From Candidatus Halobonum tyrrellensis G22 (lineage in GTDB: Archaea > Halobacteriota > Halobacteria > Halobacteriales > Haloferacaceae), in NCBI RefSeq assembly GCF_000495475.1, contig NZ_ASGZ01000070.1:1-64000 (forward strand): DNA of 64,000 nt, written 5' to 3'. The notes under the pieces are model-generated. The model saw nothing but the letters and a program-made list of their open reading frames with translations, did no database searches and was not told the DNA's origin. The position numbers were made by a program, and so were the translations under genes. This document shows positions 54,201 through 61,313 of this stretch, piece by piece (the stretch's first letter is position 1; every line of letters starts with the position of its first letter).

Positions 54201-55691
54201 CGTGAGGAGAACGGCGAGGTGCCGGTTGAGGAGGTGGACGAAGAACTCCGCGAACTGTTCACCGACGGTGAGGTGGAACCACCGAGTTACGACGAACTCG
54301 GCGCGGTCCGAGAGCGCTCACAGTTGCTCGCTGTTGGACTCGACACCGAAGAGGACCAGTTGGTCATCTCGCTCACCGAACGCGGTGAGGAGGCTGTCGC
54401 GCCCGACACGGGCGACGTGCAGGCCGCCGGGAGCGAGGATCACGACAACGGCGTGTACGAGGCAGAGCGAGCACTGACTACGGCGGGGTTCAACGCGACC
54501 GTCGTCCCGCAGGATGGAAGCGAACAGCCCGACGGCCGGGCGACCCATCCAGAGTTGGACGACGAGTTCGTGATCGAGGTCGAGACAACCACGCCCGCGA
54601 ATCCGGTGAAGGTGCTGACGAACCTCCGAAAGGCACAGGACGAGGAGGCGATCCCGCTGTTCGTCGTCCGGCCCGAGGAGAAGGATTCCTATTGGGCCGA
54701 TCGGATCGAGGGCATTCTGCATCCGCCGGTCAAAGAGATTGACAACCACGACGAGACGCGCCTCTACACGTTCGACGAACAGTTGGAGGTACGGCACGTC
54801 GAGACCGGCCAGCGGTTGACGGCCGTCCGCCCGGCGACCAGCGACGACGACACGCGAATGTCGATGTGGCGGCGCGACGAGGAAACCGGAGACGCGGTAC
54901 TGCCAGTTGAGGGTGAAAGCGACGATGCACGGATTCAGCGCGTGGACACGGCGATGGACCGCGACGTGCCCGCCGTCTACACGTACGACCCCGACATCAA
55001 CCAGTACATCGTCTTGGAGAACGAGGCGACCTATACCTACGACTCGAAAGAGACGTTCGAGACCGAGTGGGTGCCGATCAAGAAGCCCTTCATCCCCGAA
55101 CGGGAACTGCCCGTCCCTAACTACACCCGCGACGCATACGCGATTGTCATCCTCCCCGAGGGTGGCGACCCGGTCGTCTACCGGGAGGGCGAGACAGCAC
55201 CAATCGAGACGCTCGTTGACGACGGCCCGCAGTTGGCGACCCCGGCGGCTGACGACCAACTCAATCCGGCTGAACCCACGACTGACGAGTCGCTCCCCGA
55301 CGAACCTGATGAGTCCGCTGAGGAGATGCCGACCACGACCGAGCCCAACGAAACCGAAGTAGAGTCGGACACCGCGGTGACCGCCGAAGCCGCCGAGGAA
55401 TCTGAGTCGGCGAGTTCCATTGCTGACCTCGATAAGAAGGAAGCACTCGGCATCTTCGCGGACCAGCACCTCACCGAGACTGACGAGGACGTAGCTATTC
55501 AGAAGTCGAAGGTGTACTCGGCGTACGAGTCGTGGGCAGAGGACCTCGGTATCGAGACGGTCACTCACAGTTGGTTCACACGGCGTCTCAAGAACTACAT
55601 CACATTCGAGACAGATCGCCGGAGAGAGGACGGCGACATCGTCCGATACTATGTCGGATTCACCCTCGATGAAACGGAGGACGTGGAGTAA
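51219..55691 (+). CDS. Giant VirD4/TraD-like coupling ATPase with added domains
   Basis: 1490 residues. The N-terminal 480 residues are unrecognised, with an acidic linker near 165-185. The HerA/FtsK-like motor follows: Walker A GTTGSGKSKAL (about 518), Walker B NLLVDEAASVV (about 795), and SMQFPEQIEE. A PD-(D/E)XK-like fold lies at about 1085-1190 (LTTAGFNATVV, then EFVIEVET and NLRKAQDEEAIPLFVV). The last 90 residues (KVYSAYESWAEDLG, WFTRRLKNY) resemble the winged helix that ends D5-type plasmid primases. It is roughly double the size of normal VirD4 proteins. It likely delivers and perhaps processes DNA for transfer; the extra domains are my inference. Confidence 0.85.
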   Translation: MSDAREYLRVRPSSQSLHTEAIPRLIESLHKVTVEESTSGFMRLLPGDGSYPPQFEFLALSEGADEPVEFYVGADGDLTTLEDRLESMYPTTFDIDRVEMDIAHRLVHPVEYQREEFVDRLDSDSLYYTPSAEDMVDDGTSGLSILGDGGLVTKGGTEEDRDDAADSDEQVDDPDDEEDTPDPTAVEYSNGTFRLDDAQRGVDPTTLTRPTLTDDGTVLARPPLGDLAPMGVRWHALAEERKQDWMMTIADFHDQTASPSDDSERRVPLATIIDHLVEAEAPIAFQVVFRKKPDWSPDAWQRKHDIKHNLDTWYGKIWDFIEPTTPDDHELSDRDEMRLDQLDDKQPKRTFTVNARAVAIPSNDETEEELDTRLDALASGFDSLDGEFYQFSGHRLRRSGFRQSKKEQYARNALERLLDRELVTGGRKTRFDFTLNASELANLITVPSGENLSMEGRRGTDAKQESQNPLQRPAPDHADEFHDTGGLAIGRALDETGTPEDDPTYVPPSLLPTHYGRFGTTGSGKSKALINDALSLYEHTDGPIVLVDPKGDGLPENYMRSHAARFGVDDMEQNVVHFSIPDVLPGFSFFNLQPALDNGLSRIDAIQRTADHYEEILKLTMGSAKYESATVAPTLIRALISALFDSEHGRDNGQYRADEDYFAHRQLEYALDQLWQAGPPEPQPELAPQSSDPDDRRRIDRQLQLDQTAFSRVMGGVSNRLAYVSQDGRLRDIFNNTDQEFDFREVLDENTVVIFDLGDLRAEPTKLLSGLILSNLEDALREQSDSLSEKPEEYVVNLLVDEAASVVTSDIMNRLLEQGRGFRLSVGLSMQFPEQIEEEGGRRLYLNALNNIGTTLVGKISVDREIAEAMAHEEMSPREFKDRIASLPRGEWIAQVPSPTFGETGPKPFSVDPLPIPEGHPESDDPFTGEESKRVENAIDRIQTQTDDEFGVPEPEPEPRDSPEDVQERLSTANADLDQALARVVRTIQLRHEVREENGEVPVEEVDEELRELFTDGEVEPPSYDELGAVRERSQLLAVGLDTEEDQLVISLTERGEEAVAPDTGDVQAAGSEDHDNGVYEAERALTTAGFNATVVPQDGSEQPDGRATHPELDDEFVIEVETTTPANPVKVLTNLRKAQDEEAIPLFVVRPEEKDSYWADRIEGILHPPVKEIDNHDETRLYTFDEQLEVRHVETGQRLTAVRPATSDDDTRMSMWRRDEETGDAVLPVEGESDDARIQRVDTAMDRDVPAVYTYDPDINQYIVLENEATYTYDSKETFETEWVPIKKPFIPERELPVPNYTRDAYAIVILPEGGDPVVYREGETAPIETLVDDGPQLATPAADDQLNPAEPTTDESLPDEPDESAEEMPTTTEPNETEVESDTAVTAEAAEESESASSIADLDKKEALGIFADQHLTETDEDVAIQKSKVYSAYESWAEDLGIETVTHSWFTRRLKNYITFETDRRREDGDIVRYYVGFTLDETEDVE

Positions 55692-55744
55692 CCTATCACA
55701 ATGCTGTCTCTCAATCCACGATTTCGAAATCGCAAGAGGGCGCG

Positions 55745-55938
55745 GTGTGACACCCAAATCGAAGACTGCCATCACACAACCGCCAGTGTGTCACCCAAAA
55801 TCGCCCGACGGCGTGGTGTGACAACCAAATATTTCGCGGATAGTCGACCTTTCGTGTCAGATGAATGGGGGCACAGTTGGGTGTCACAGCGCGCTGTACT
55901 GCGATTATTGATTCAACCCGACGGGTGTGACACCCAAA
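55745..55938. repeat. Iterons before the primase-polymerase gene
   Basis: GTGTGACACCCAAA at 55745-55758 and 55925-55938, GTGTGTCACCCAAA at 55786-55799, GTGTGACAACCAAA at 55816-55829, and an inverted copy TTGGGTGTCAC at 55877-55887. They fill the 350-bp gap between the transfer operon and the primase-polymerase gene and are probably its initiator-binding sites or operators. Confidence 0.78.
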
Positions 55939-56043
55939 ATCCAACTAGTATAGTGGTGGGGGGTGGCCGTTGGAGATTGGTTTGTGCGGGGCCGCAGGCC
56001 GCAGGGGAGGTTTATCAGCAAGCTGAGAGGGAGCGGACTGCCG

Positions 56044-57465
56044 ATGACAGAGAGCGTGAGAGCAATGAGTGAAGGGAGTGTCGAGAATCCGGTAGGTGTA
56101 CCGAGCGCGTTCGTCGCAGTTGAGCAGTGGATCTGCTGGCGCGAAGAGGAACGCGACGGCAAGCCAACCAAGATTCCAGTGACGCCTGGGACGGGTGGGT
56201 TCGCCTCGTCGACCGACCCCGAGACATGGAGTGACTTCGAAACCGCACTCGAATACAGTCGAAGCGACGAGGCGGATGGACTCGGCTTCGTGTTCAGTGA
56301 GGTCGATCCGTTCGTCGGGATCGACCTCGACGACTGTCGCGACCCCGAGACGAAGAGTATCGATAACGATGCCCGCGACATCGTGAACCGACTCGATTCA
56401 TATACGGAAATCTCACCCTCGGGGACCGGGTTCCACGTCCTGATTGAGGGTGAACTGCCGGACGGTGGGAATCGCCACGGGAGCGTGGAGATGTACGACT
56501 CGGCGCGGTTCTTTACGATGACGGGTGACCGCGTCGACGTTAAGCCGCAGACCGTGAACGAGCGGCAGGAGGCACTTGAGGTGGTCCATCGTGAGTACAT
56601 CCAAGAGCCGTCGATGGGGAGCGGTGAGGATGCATCGGAGGAAACGACCCACTCGGTCGATACGGAAGCAGCCGGTCTTCCGGAGGAGTCCGTGACGGAG
56701 GTTGAGTTGTCTGACGAGGAACTGCTAGAGAAAGCGCGGAACGCTGGGAACGGCGAGAAGTTCGATCGGTTGTGGCGAGGCGGGACGAGCGGGTATCCGA
56801 GTCAGTCAGAGGCAGACATGGCGCTGTGTTGCCTGCTGGCGTTCTGGACGGGGGGAGACGCAATGCGGGTCGACAAACTGTTCCGCCGGTCGCGGCTCTA
56901 TCGGGACAAGTGGGACGACGTCCATTACTCGAACGGCGACACCTACGGCGAGCGGACGGTCAAGCGTGCCATCGACAACACCAGCGAGTTCTACGAGCCC
57001 GCCACGCGGGATGCGACAGCAGAGCAGGAGGACTCCACCGACTTCGCCGACGAGTTCACAGCAGCCTCGAGTGGCCCGTCGGCCGAGACGAGAGGGACAG
57101 GCACGGATGCGTCGGCGAAGACGACGCAGGCTGAAACAAGCGGGTCAGAGGAGACGGCACAGACAGCAGGCGAGTCAGTCGAGACAATGGGGGTAGATGA
57201 CCCGTCGGATAGGCGCGAGCGTTCCTACCTGAAGGAGCGAAACACGGTCCTCTCGGCGAAACTCGAACAGCGAGAGGCCACCATCAACGAGTTGCAGGAG
57301 CGTGTCGAGACACTCGAAGCGGAACTCACCGAACTCCGATCGCAGACAGCAGGACGCACTCAGGGCTCCTCGACTGAGACGACAAGCGATGACGCGTCGG
57401 ACGGATCCGCTGATCGGTCACTCTGGGACCGTGCAAAGGGCCTCATCGAGAGCGGACTCACCTAA
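56044..57465 (+). CDS. NrS-1-type primase-polymerase
   Basis: 473 residues from ATG 56044, 27 bases after a TTTATC box; ATG 56065 is an alternative. An archaeo-eukaryotic primase fold fills residues about 20-185: motif I PFVGIDLDDC (Asp94, Asp96, Asp97), motif II SGTGFHV (His131), motif III RFFTMTGD. A helix-bundle domain (about 230-325; FDRLWRGGTSGYPSQSEADM, LLAFWTGGD) is that of phage NrS-1 polymerase-type proteins. A disordered Ser/Thr/Glu stretch and a C-terminal coiled coil (LEQREATINELQERVETLEAEL) end it. No helicase domain is fused. With the iterons upstream, this looks like a second replication module. Confidence 0.86.
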   Translation: MTESVRAMSEGSVENPVGVPSAFVAVEQWICWREEERDGKPTKIPVTPGTGGFASSTDPETWSDFETALEYSRSDEADGLGFVFSEVDPFVGIDLDDCRDPETKSIDNDARDIVNRLDSYTEISPSGTGFHVLIEGELPDGGNRHGSVEMYDSARFFTMTGDRVDVKPQTVNERQEALEVVHREYIQEPSMGSGEDASEETTHSVDTEAAGLPEESVTEVELSDEELLEKARNAGNGEKFDRLWRGGTSGYPSQSEADMALCCLLAFWTGGDAMRVDKLFRRSRLYRDKWDDVHYSNGDTYGERTVKRAIDNTSEFYEPATRDATAEQEDSTDFADEFTAASSGPSAETRGTGTDASAKTTQAETSGSEETAQTAGESVETMGVDDPSDRRERSYLKERNTVLSAKLEQREATINELQERVETLEAELTELRSQTAGRTQGSSTETTSDDASDGSADRSLWDRAKGLIESGLT

Positions 57466-58133
57466 TCGGTCGACCCATCGACGGAGGAGAGATCCCCACG
57501 ACGTTCGCTCCGGAGCACGCCGGCGAGGAAGCGTTCGAGTTGTTCGTGGAGTTCTGATCGGGTTCCGTACTCTGAGAGTGCGACCTCGTACTCGTGGGGG
57601 ACAGCATCGAGCGTTGCACTCGAGACGCCGTGCTCACGGAACACGTGGAATCGTTGCGGCGATTTCTGGGGAGTGCCCTCACCGAGACCGAGATCGAATC
57701 CGGAGAGGACAGCACCAATCTCGATATCGACGCCGTCACGAACCCCTGCCTTTGGCAGGATGAACACAACTGCGTTGCTCGCTTCGGCGTACGCCTTCGA
57801 CTGGCTGATCACGTTCATCCGCTCGGCGTCCGTCTCGTCAGGAAACCCCTCGGTGGGGATATCAGGATCGACGGCGAGGAACGCGTTGACACCGACATCC
57901 GTACGTAGCCATTCGACGATATCACGGAGTTCGTCCTGGAGTTCAGTCTCGGCGTCGCCGAATGCGCCCATATCGAGGTCGGCGTCGTCGATCGTGAGAT
58001 CATCGCGCAGGTAGTAGTCGGGACGGAACGTCGTGTATGGGCCCATCACATAGACGAGAAACTCGGTGTGGGCCGTCGGCGGGAGCCGGTCGAGTAGTAC
58101 CTCCCGCATCGGCGTCCCGTCGTACGTTCGCAT
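57462..58133 (-). CDS. Deoxyribosyltransferase-like plasmid protein
   Basis: 223 residues from ATG 58133; a TTTATC box ends about 22 bases upstream, fitting a leaderless start, whereas the GTG at 58169 would lie across it. The centre (FLVYVMGPYTTFRP; SQSKAYAEASNAVVFILPKAGVRDGVDIEIGAVL) has the Rossmann-like plan and the AEASNAVVFILP...EIG pattern of nucleoside 2-deoxyribosyltransferase-like proteins. The catalytic Glu may be that of DIEIG. Similar haloarchaeal proteins are filed as DUF7509. It overlaps the primase-polymerase 3' end by four bases, convergently. Confidence 0.75.
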   Translation of the reverse strand: MRTYDGTPMREVLLDRLPPTAHTEFLVYVMGPYTTFRPDYYLRDDLTIDDADLDMGAFGDAETELQDELRDIVEWLRTDVGVNAFLAVDPDIPTEGFPDETDAERMNVISQSKAYAEASNAVVFILPKAGVRDGVDIEIGAVLSGFDLGLGEGTPQKSPQRFHVFREHGVSSATLDAVPHEYEVALSEYGTRSELHEQLERFLAGVLRSERRGDLSSVDGSTD

Positions 58134-58194
58134 TGGAATTTGGTGGTCCCGCTCGGAGGATAAAGCCACCTGATGTGCCCGAAATACCGATCGA

Positions 58195-58212
58195 GGTTAA
58201 TGACCGTTAACC
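58195..58212. promoter_or_regulatory. Operator-like dyad between divergent genes
   Basis: GGTTAATGACCGTTAACC: six-base arms GGTTAA/TTAACC around TGACCG. It sits between the leftward gene starting at 58133 and the HTH gene starting at 58242, and is probably bound by that HTH protein. Confidence 0.55.
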
Positions 58213-58241
58213 TGATTACACCAGGTCGTGTACTCTGGCCC

Positions 58242-58655
58242 ATGGCGGATAGTCCCTCGACGGCGTCGACGGAGACGGACGAGCCCGAAGCCGACGCGAT
58301 CGCGACGCTGACGGCGGATCTGTTCGACGAGGACCCGCTCCTCGATCTGGATACGTATCTCGATCTGTTCGAGGAGATCGCGGAGCGACCGCGCTTCGCA
58401 ATCCTGTATGCGCTCAAAACCGAGGGCAAACTGAGCGCGAACGAACTCGGCGAGGCACTCGGTCGACGCGAGAACAGCCTTCACTACCATCTGAACCGGC
58501 TAGTCGAGGCCGGTCTCGTGGAGAACCGCAAACAGGAGCGTCCGGATGTAAACGGGCTCTATTCGTACTACGAGCTCACCGGTCTCGGGGCCGACCTGAT
58601 CGACGCGGCGACCGAGTTCATCGGCCAGGAGAAGACGGCACTCGAACAGTACTGA
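58242..58655 (+). CDS. ArsR-like winged-helix regulator
   Basis: 137 residues from ATG 58242 (MADSPSTAS); the frame is open upstream to 58173 but that part overlaps the promoter region. Winged HTH at about residues 45-115 (RPRFAILYALKTEGKLSANELGEALGRRENSLHYHLNRLVEAGLV). It is divergent from the DUF7509-like gene with a dyad between them, and followed five bases later by a broken HTH gene, so the two once formed an operon. Confidence 0.88.
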   Translation: MADSPSTASTETDEPEADAIATLTADLFDEDPLLDLDTYLDLFEEIAERPRFAILYALKTEGKLSANELGEALGRRENSLHYHLNRLVEAGLVENRKQERPDVNGLYSYYELTGLGADLIDAATEFIGQEKTALEQY

Positions 58656-58660
58656 CGACT

Positions 58661-58923
58661 GTGGAGCCACAGACGCTTCGACTGCTCCAGCAGATCCGTG
58701 CGACCGAGTGGGACTCGTTGAGCGTACGTGAACTCGCCTACCGGAACTCGGAGATTACCAAGCGTACCGCTCATGATCACCTACGGGAGATGGCGACGCG
58801 GGCCGACTGCTCGTCGCGAAACTCGAAGCCGAAACGCGTGCACAGAACGTTCCGTGGACATACTATGCGGTGACCGAGTACGCATCCAAACTCCTGAAAT
58901 TTCACACCGCTGATCGACGGTAG
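58661..58923 (+). pseudogene. Frameshifted HTH gene
   Basis: From GTG 58661 the frame encodes MEPQTLRLLQQIRATEW and RELAYRNSEITKRTAHDHLREMAT. Near 58798 one base appears to be missing: frame +1 then continues GRLLVAKLEAE, NVPWTYYAVTEYASKLL to a TAG at 58921, completing a normal winged-HTH protein of about 87 residues. It is a frameshift mutation, or a sequencing error in GACGCGGG. Confidence 0.8.
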
Positions 58924-59160
58924 TCACTCGTACGGACGGGGCGGAATCCGTAGCTCCCCGTCAACTTCGTAGAGATAGCCTTTCAGGAGGAGCGCCTCGA
59001 TCCGGTCGCGAGCATCGGCCGCTTCGATATCGTGGGTCGCGAGGTGTTCGACTGCTGTCTCTCGTGGGAGGCCATCGACATCGTGGTCGTCGGCGTATGC
59101 TTCGAGATGCTCGAGAACAGCGCGTTGTCCCGGACTTACCGGCGTCCGAGCGTTGCCCAT
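58924..59160 (-). CDS. Small winged-helix-like protein
   Basis: 78 residues. SPGQRAVLEHLEAYADDH, ETAVEHLATHDIEAADARDRIEALLLKGYLYEV and a short beta hairpin (DGELRIPP) describe a compact winged helix with a beta wing, common among haloarchaeal small proteins. It is convergent with the broken HTH gene, whose TAG abuts its stop. Start ATG 59160. Confidence 0.72.
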   Translation of the reverse strand: MGNARTPVSPGQRAVLEHLEAYADDHDVDGLPRETAVEHLATHDIEAADARDRIEALLLKGYLYEVDGELRIPPRPYE

Positions 59161-59232
59161 TGACGGTCCCTACGAGATCATCATAGTAGGGCGTTGGGGT
59201 GTGTCAGACGCTCGTGCGACGACTCTGAGAGG

Positions 59233-59262
59233 TTTATCGGCGCCGAAGGGCCCGAGGCGCTT
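59233..59262 (+). promoter_or_regulatory. Shared promoter block, copy 1
   Basis: TTTATCGGCGCC, then GAAGGGCCCGAGGCGC, 40-50 bases before ATG 59284. The block recurs before 60358 and 60753. It combines a TATA-like box with a GC-rich motif. Confidence 0.6.
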
Positions 59263-59283
59263 TGAGGCGTCTCGTGACTCCAT

Positions 59284-59562
59284 ATGGATAGTCCGACCGC
59301 ATTTGACGATACAAGTACCGACCACGAGCGATTCGAGACCGAACAACTCGCTCAGGATCGAGACGCCGAGCAGTCGACGGCTGATCTCACCGACGGGACG
59401 GCACGGCGGCTCGTGACCGACCTCGTCGACGACGGCGTGGTAACCTCCGTTGCGGAACGACGAGTGTTGGTCCACGATCGGAGTGGCGAGGCGTTCGACT
59501 CAATTACGCAACTCGCTGCGTTCCATCGTGGGTGGACCGCCGGCTGTGACGAGGAGACATAA
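59284..59562 (+). CDS. Small acidic protein, unknown
   Basis: 92 residues. The first 35 are a disordered acidic tail. The rest reads ARRLVTDLVDDGVVTSVAERRVLVHDRSGEAF and FHRGWTAGC, a small helix-strand domain also seen in haloarchaeal plasmid clusters but without assigned function. It follows promoter block copy 1 and precedes the zinc-finger gene at 59568 by five bases, so the two are co-transcribed. Confidence 0.75.
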   Translation: MDSPTAFDDTSTDHERFETEQLAQDRDAEQSTADLTDGTARRLVTDLVDDGVVTSVAERRVLVHDRSGEAFDSITQLAAFHRGWTAGCDEET

Positions 59563-59567
59563 TTCCG

Positions 59568-59894
59568 ATGCAACGGACGCTCACCGGCTGTTGGTTCTGT
59601 GAGGCGCCACCGAGTACGAACCTCGGTACGGCGCGGTCGTGGGGCCATGATGACCTCGTTACGTACCCCATCTGCGCCGACTGTGCGCTTCAAGAAGTCG
59701 CTGATCCCGACGAACGCGGCCACCGAGCCTGCGACGGCTGTGGACTCGTCGTCAACACCGGCGTGGCACTCACAGGGTTCCGCGTCAAACTCGGTCACCT
59801 GGAGGGCACGCTTCGGTTCTGTGAACGGTGTAGTCCAGACGGGCGCGTGACGTACTGGACACGTGCTCTCAACGACCACGTCGCTGTCGACTAA
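59568..59894 (+). CDS. Zinc-finger protein (DUF7558-like)
   Basis: 108 residues with three Cys pairs: CWFC near residue 8, CADC near 36 and CDGC near 56, and CERC near 85, enough for two zinc sites. GHLEGTLRFCERC is a characteristic C-terminal block of small haloarchaeal DUF7558-type proteins. Role unknown; a DNA- or protein-binding adaptor is likely. Second gene of a two-gene unit. Confidence 0.8.
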   Translation: MQRTLTGCWFCEAPPSTNLGTARSWGHDDLVTYPICADCALQEVADPDERGHRACDGCGLVVNTGVALTGFRVKLGHLEGTLRFCERCSPDGRVTYWTRALNDHVAVD

Positions 59895-59967
59895 TCTATC
59901 TCCCTCAAGCTCTTGGCTCTGAGCTAACAGAAGATATATAACAAATTCTAACGGAGAATCACCGTAC

Positions 59968-60165
59968 ATGGTCTCAAATTCCCTCTCCTTCATCGGATTT
60001 CTACTGTTGATGATTGGATTACTTTACGTGGTTTACTGGGTCTACACCGATGCGAAAGCAAGAGGTAATGCACAACTGCCTTGGGCCATTTTTGTGCTCT
60101 TCACGACTGCATTTGGACTACTCATATATCTACTCTTCAGGAACTCTTCAACTCCACGCTACTAG
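59968..60165 (+). CDS. Two-helix membrane protein
   Basis: 65 residues with two membrane helices (SFIGFLLLMIGLLYVVYWVY and LPWAIFVLFTTAFGLLIYLLF) joined by a short charged turn (TDAKARGNAQ), an arrangement like the N-terminal domain of phospholipase-D/cardiolipin-synthase-type proteins. TATATAAC lies 31 bases upstream. It is more AT-rich than its neighbours. Confidence 0.75.
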   Translation: MVSNSLSFIGFLLLMIGLLYVVYWVYTDAKARGNAQLPWAIFVLFTTAFGLLIYLLFRNSSTPRY

Positions 60166-60248
60166 GATACCGGCTAGGGTTGCAGTCGGACGCTAGTGGC
60201 TATCGGTAAGCGACTTATCTTCCACAGCTTCACATGAGAGCGGTGAGA

Positions 60249-60294
60249 CTTAACCAACAGCTGCTGGCGTTCCCTCTCCGAAGTGTTGGTTAAG
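60249..60294. promoter_or_regulatory. Paired GTTGGTTAAG motif, site 4 (inverted)
   Basis: CTTAACCAAC (60249-60258) and GTTGGTTAAG (60285-60294) are perfect inverted copies 36 bp apart. They lie just upstream of promoter block copy 2. Confidence 0.6.
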
Positions 60295-60303
60295 AACAGT
60301 CAG

Positions 60304-60332
60304 TCTATCGGCGCCGGAACGGGCGAGGCGCG
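60304..60332 (+). promoter_or_regulatory. Shared promoter block, copy 2
   Basis: TCTATCGGCGCC, then GGAACGGGCGAGGCGC, about 50 bases before ATG 60358; homologous to copies 1 and 3. Confidence 0.6.
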
Positions 60333-60357
60333 ACTGCACTCGCGTCTTGTGGCACCA

Positions 60358-60438
60358 ATGAGAGTTCGATACGTATCCGATGAGCCGATGTACCGTCTCG
60401 ATCACCCCGAAGCACTCGCCAGTCGGGAGGCGTACTGA
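60358..60438 (+). CDS. 26-residue microprotein
   Basis: ATG 60358 to TGA 60436-60438; product MRVRYVSDEPMYRLD, then an Ala-rich acidic end. The stop overlaps the next start (TGATG), so it would be translationally coupled to the zinc-ribbon frame. It follows promoter block copy 2 at the same distance as the other two units. Coding is plausible but unproven. Confidence 0.4.
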   Translation: MRVRYVSDEPMYRLDHPEALASREAY

Positions 60439-60668
60439 TGCCAGCAGGTGATGGTGCGACGCGGGTCGTCTCTGAGCCGACCTGTGAGGATTGCGGCGTA
60501 TAGCTCACGGGCGAGCTCCGAATCCGGGTCGACCGTTGGGCGATGGTCACCTGTCGCGAGTGCGCACCGGAGGCTCGCGAGACCGCGTCGCCATCGTGTA
60601 CCGTCTTCTCGTTGCCGCGAATCGACGACGACACGGTGGACGGTGGAGCCGCCAAGGAGACGACGTGA
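60438..60668 (+). pseudogene. Zinc-ribbon gene with in-frame TAG
   Basis: ATG 60438 follows GGGAGG. The frame runs 77 codons to TGA 60666-60668 with one TAG at 60501-60503 (codon 22). The product around it is TCEDCGV-stop-LTGELRIRVDRWAMVTCRECAPEAR, a two-knuckle zinc ribbon whose halves are on either side of the stop. A single C-to-T change of a Gln codon explains it. Probably inactivated; readthrough cannot be excluded. Confidence 0.7.
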
Positions 60669-60696
60669 GAACCGACCCATAGCGACCGCAGAGGAG

Positions 60697-60725
60697 TTTT
60701 TCGGCGCCCGAGGGGGCGAGGCGCG
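60697..60725 (+). promoter_or_regulatory. Shared promoter block, copy 3
   Basis: TTTTTCGGCGCC, then CGAGGGGGCGAGGCGC, about 50 bases before ATG 60753; homologous to copies 1 and 2. Confidence 0.6.
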
Positions 60726-60752
60726 CGTTTCGAGCGTGCGTCGTGCACATTC

Positions 60753-60935
60753 ATGCCTGGATCAGAGACGGTCGAGAAGTCAGCGCAGTGTCCCGACGAA
60801 CACAATCCGGCGACCAGTGAGCAAAACCAGGACGAGGAGACGTGCCCGAACGGGGAGGCGTGGTGTGAGGGTACCGAGAGCGACGAACTGTCGTGTTTCC
60901 GCTGTTACCTCGATGGACAGGAGGAGAGCCGATGA
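60753..60935 (+). CDS. Small Cys-rich acidic protein
   Basis: 60 residues with five Cys (CPDE, CPNG, WCEG, and CFRC near the C-terminus), enough for one zinc site. Very acidic and Glu/Gln-rich in between. It follows promoter block copy 3 and overlaps the next gene by four bases (ATGA). Function unknown; operon position suggests a partner of the SWIM-like gene. Confidence 0.65.
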   Translation: MPGSETVEKSAQCPDEHNPATSEQNQDEETCPNGEAWCEGTESDELSCFRCYLDGQEESR

Positions 60936-61222
60936 GCGCCATCACCAATGCCGGTGGCGCGGAAGCGATCGAGGAGCCGCTGTCCGACCGCGAGATCCGA
61001 GCGCTCACCGAACGGTTGGTCGTCCTCGACCGGGGCGCGCCGGGACTGTTCACGGTCTTCTCCGAGGAGGGGACGGAGTATACAGTCGACATCCACGACG
61101 GGGGAGCGTGTACGTGCAATGCCGGCGGGGTCACGGCAACCGTATCTTTTGACCGTAGGCAGCATCGAATCCCAGCTGTCAGCGGGACGTGGCAGGGCAG
61201 GTCCCCAACAACTTCAAGATAG
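60932..61222 (+). CDS. Truncated SWIM-type protein
   Basis: 96 residues from ATG 60932. EEPLSDREIRALTERLVVL, FTVFSEEGTEYTVDI and ACTC match the start of haloarchaeal SWIM zinc-finger proteins, where the C-x-C should be followed by a C-x-H. Here the sequence after CTCN switches to an unrelated stretch (RRQHRIPAVSGTWQGR) with no second half. The 3' part was probably replaced by a rearrangement near 61115, so the gene is likely non-functional. Confidence 0.6.
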   Translation: MSAITNAGGAEAIEEPLSDREIRALTERLVVLDRGAPGLFTVFSEEGTEYTVDIHDGGACTCNAGGVTATVSFDRRQHRIPAVSGTWQGRSPTTSR

Positions 61223-61313
61223 TTGTGCACCTCGCTCTGGAAGTGCCATTTTTACCCCGTCACGTTCGTCCTGCGCCGCCCGTTTGATATCAAGGTAGAC
61301 TCAATACTGTTGT

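Noticed and set aside
51219-55691. Chromosomal FtsK/HerA segregation motor
   Set aside because: Coupled by overlap to VirB4 and PrgI-like genes, so a conjugative coupling role fits better.
60751-61230. 159-aa minus-strand open frame
   Set aside because: It is antisense to the Cys-rich and SWIM-like genes, which have overlapping starts and a shared promoter block.
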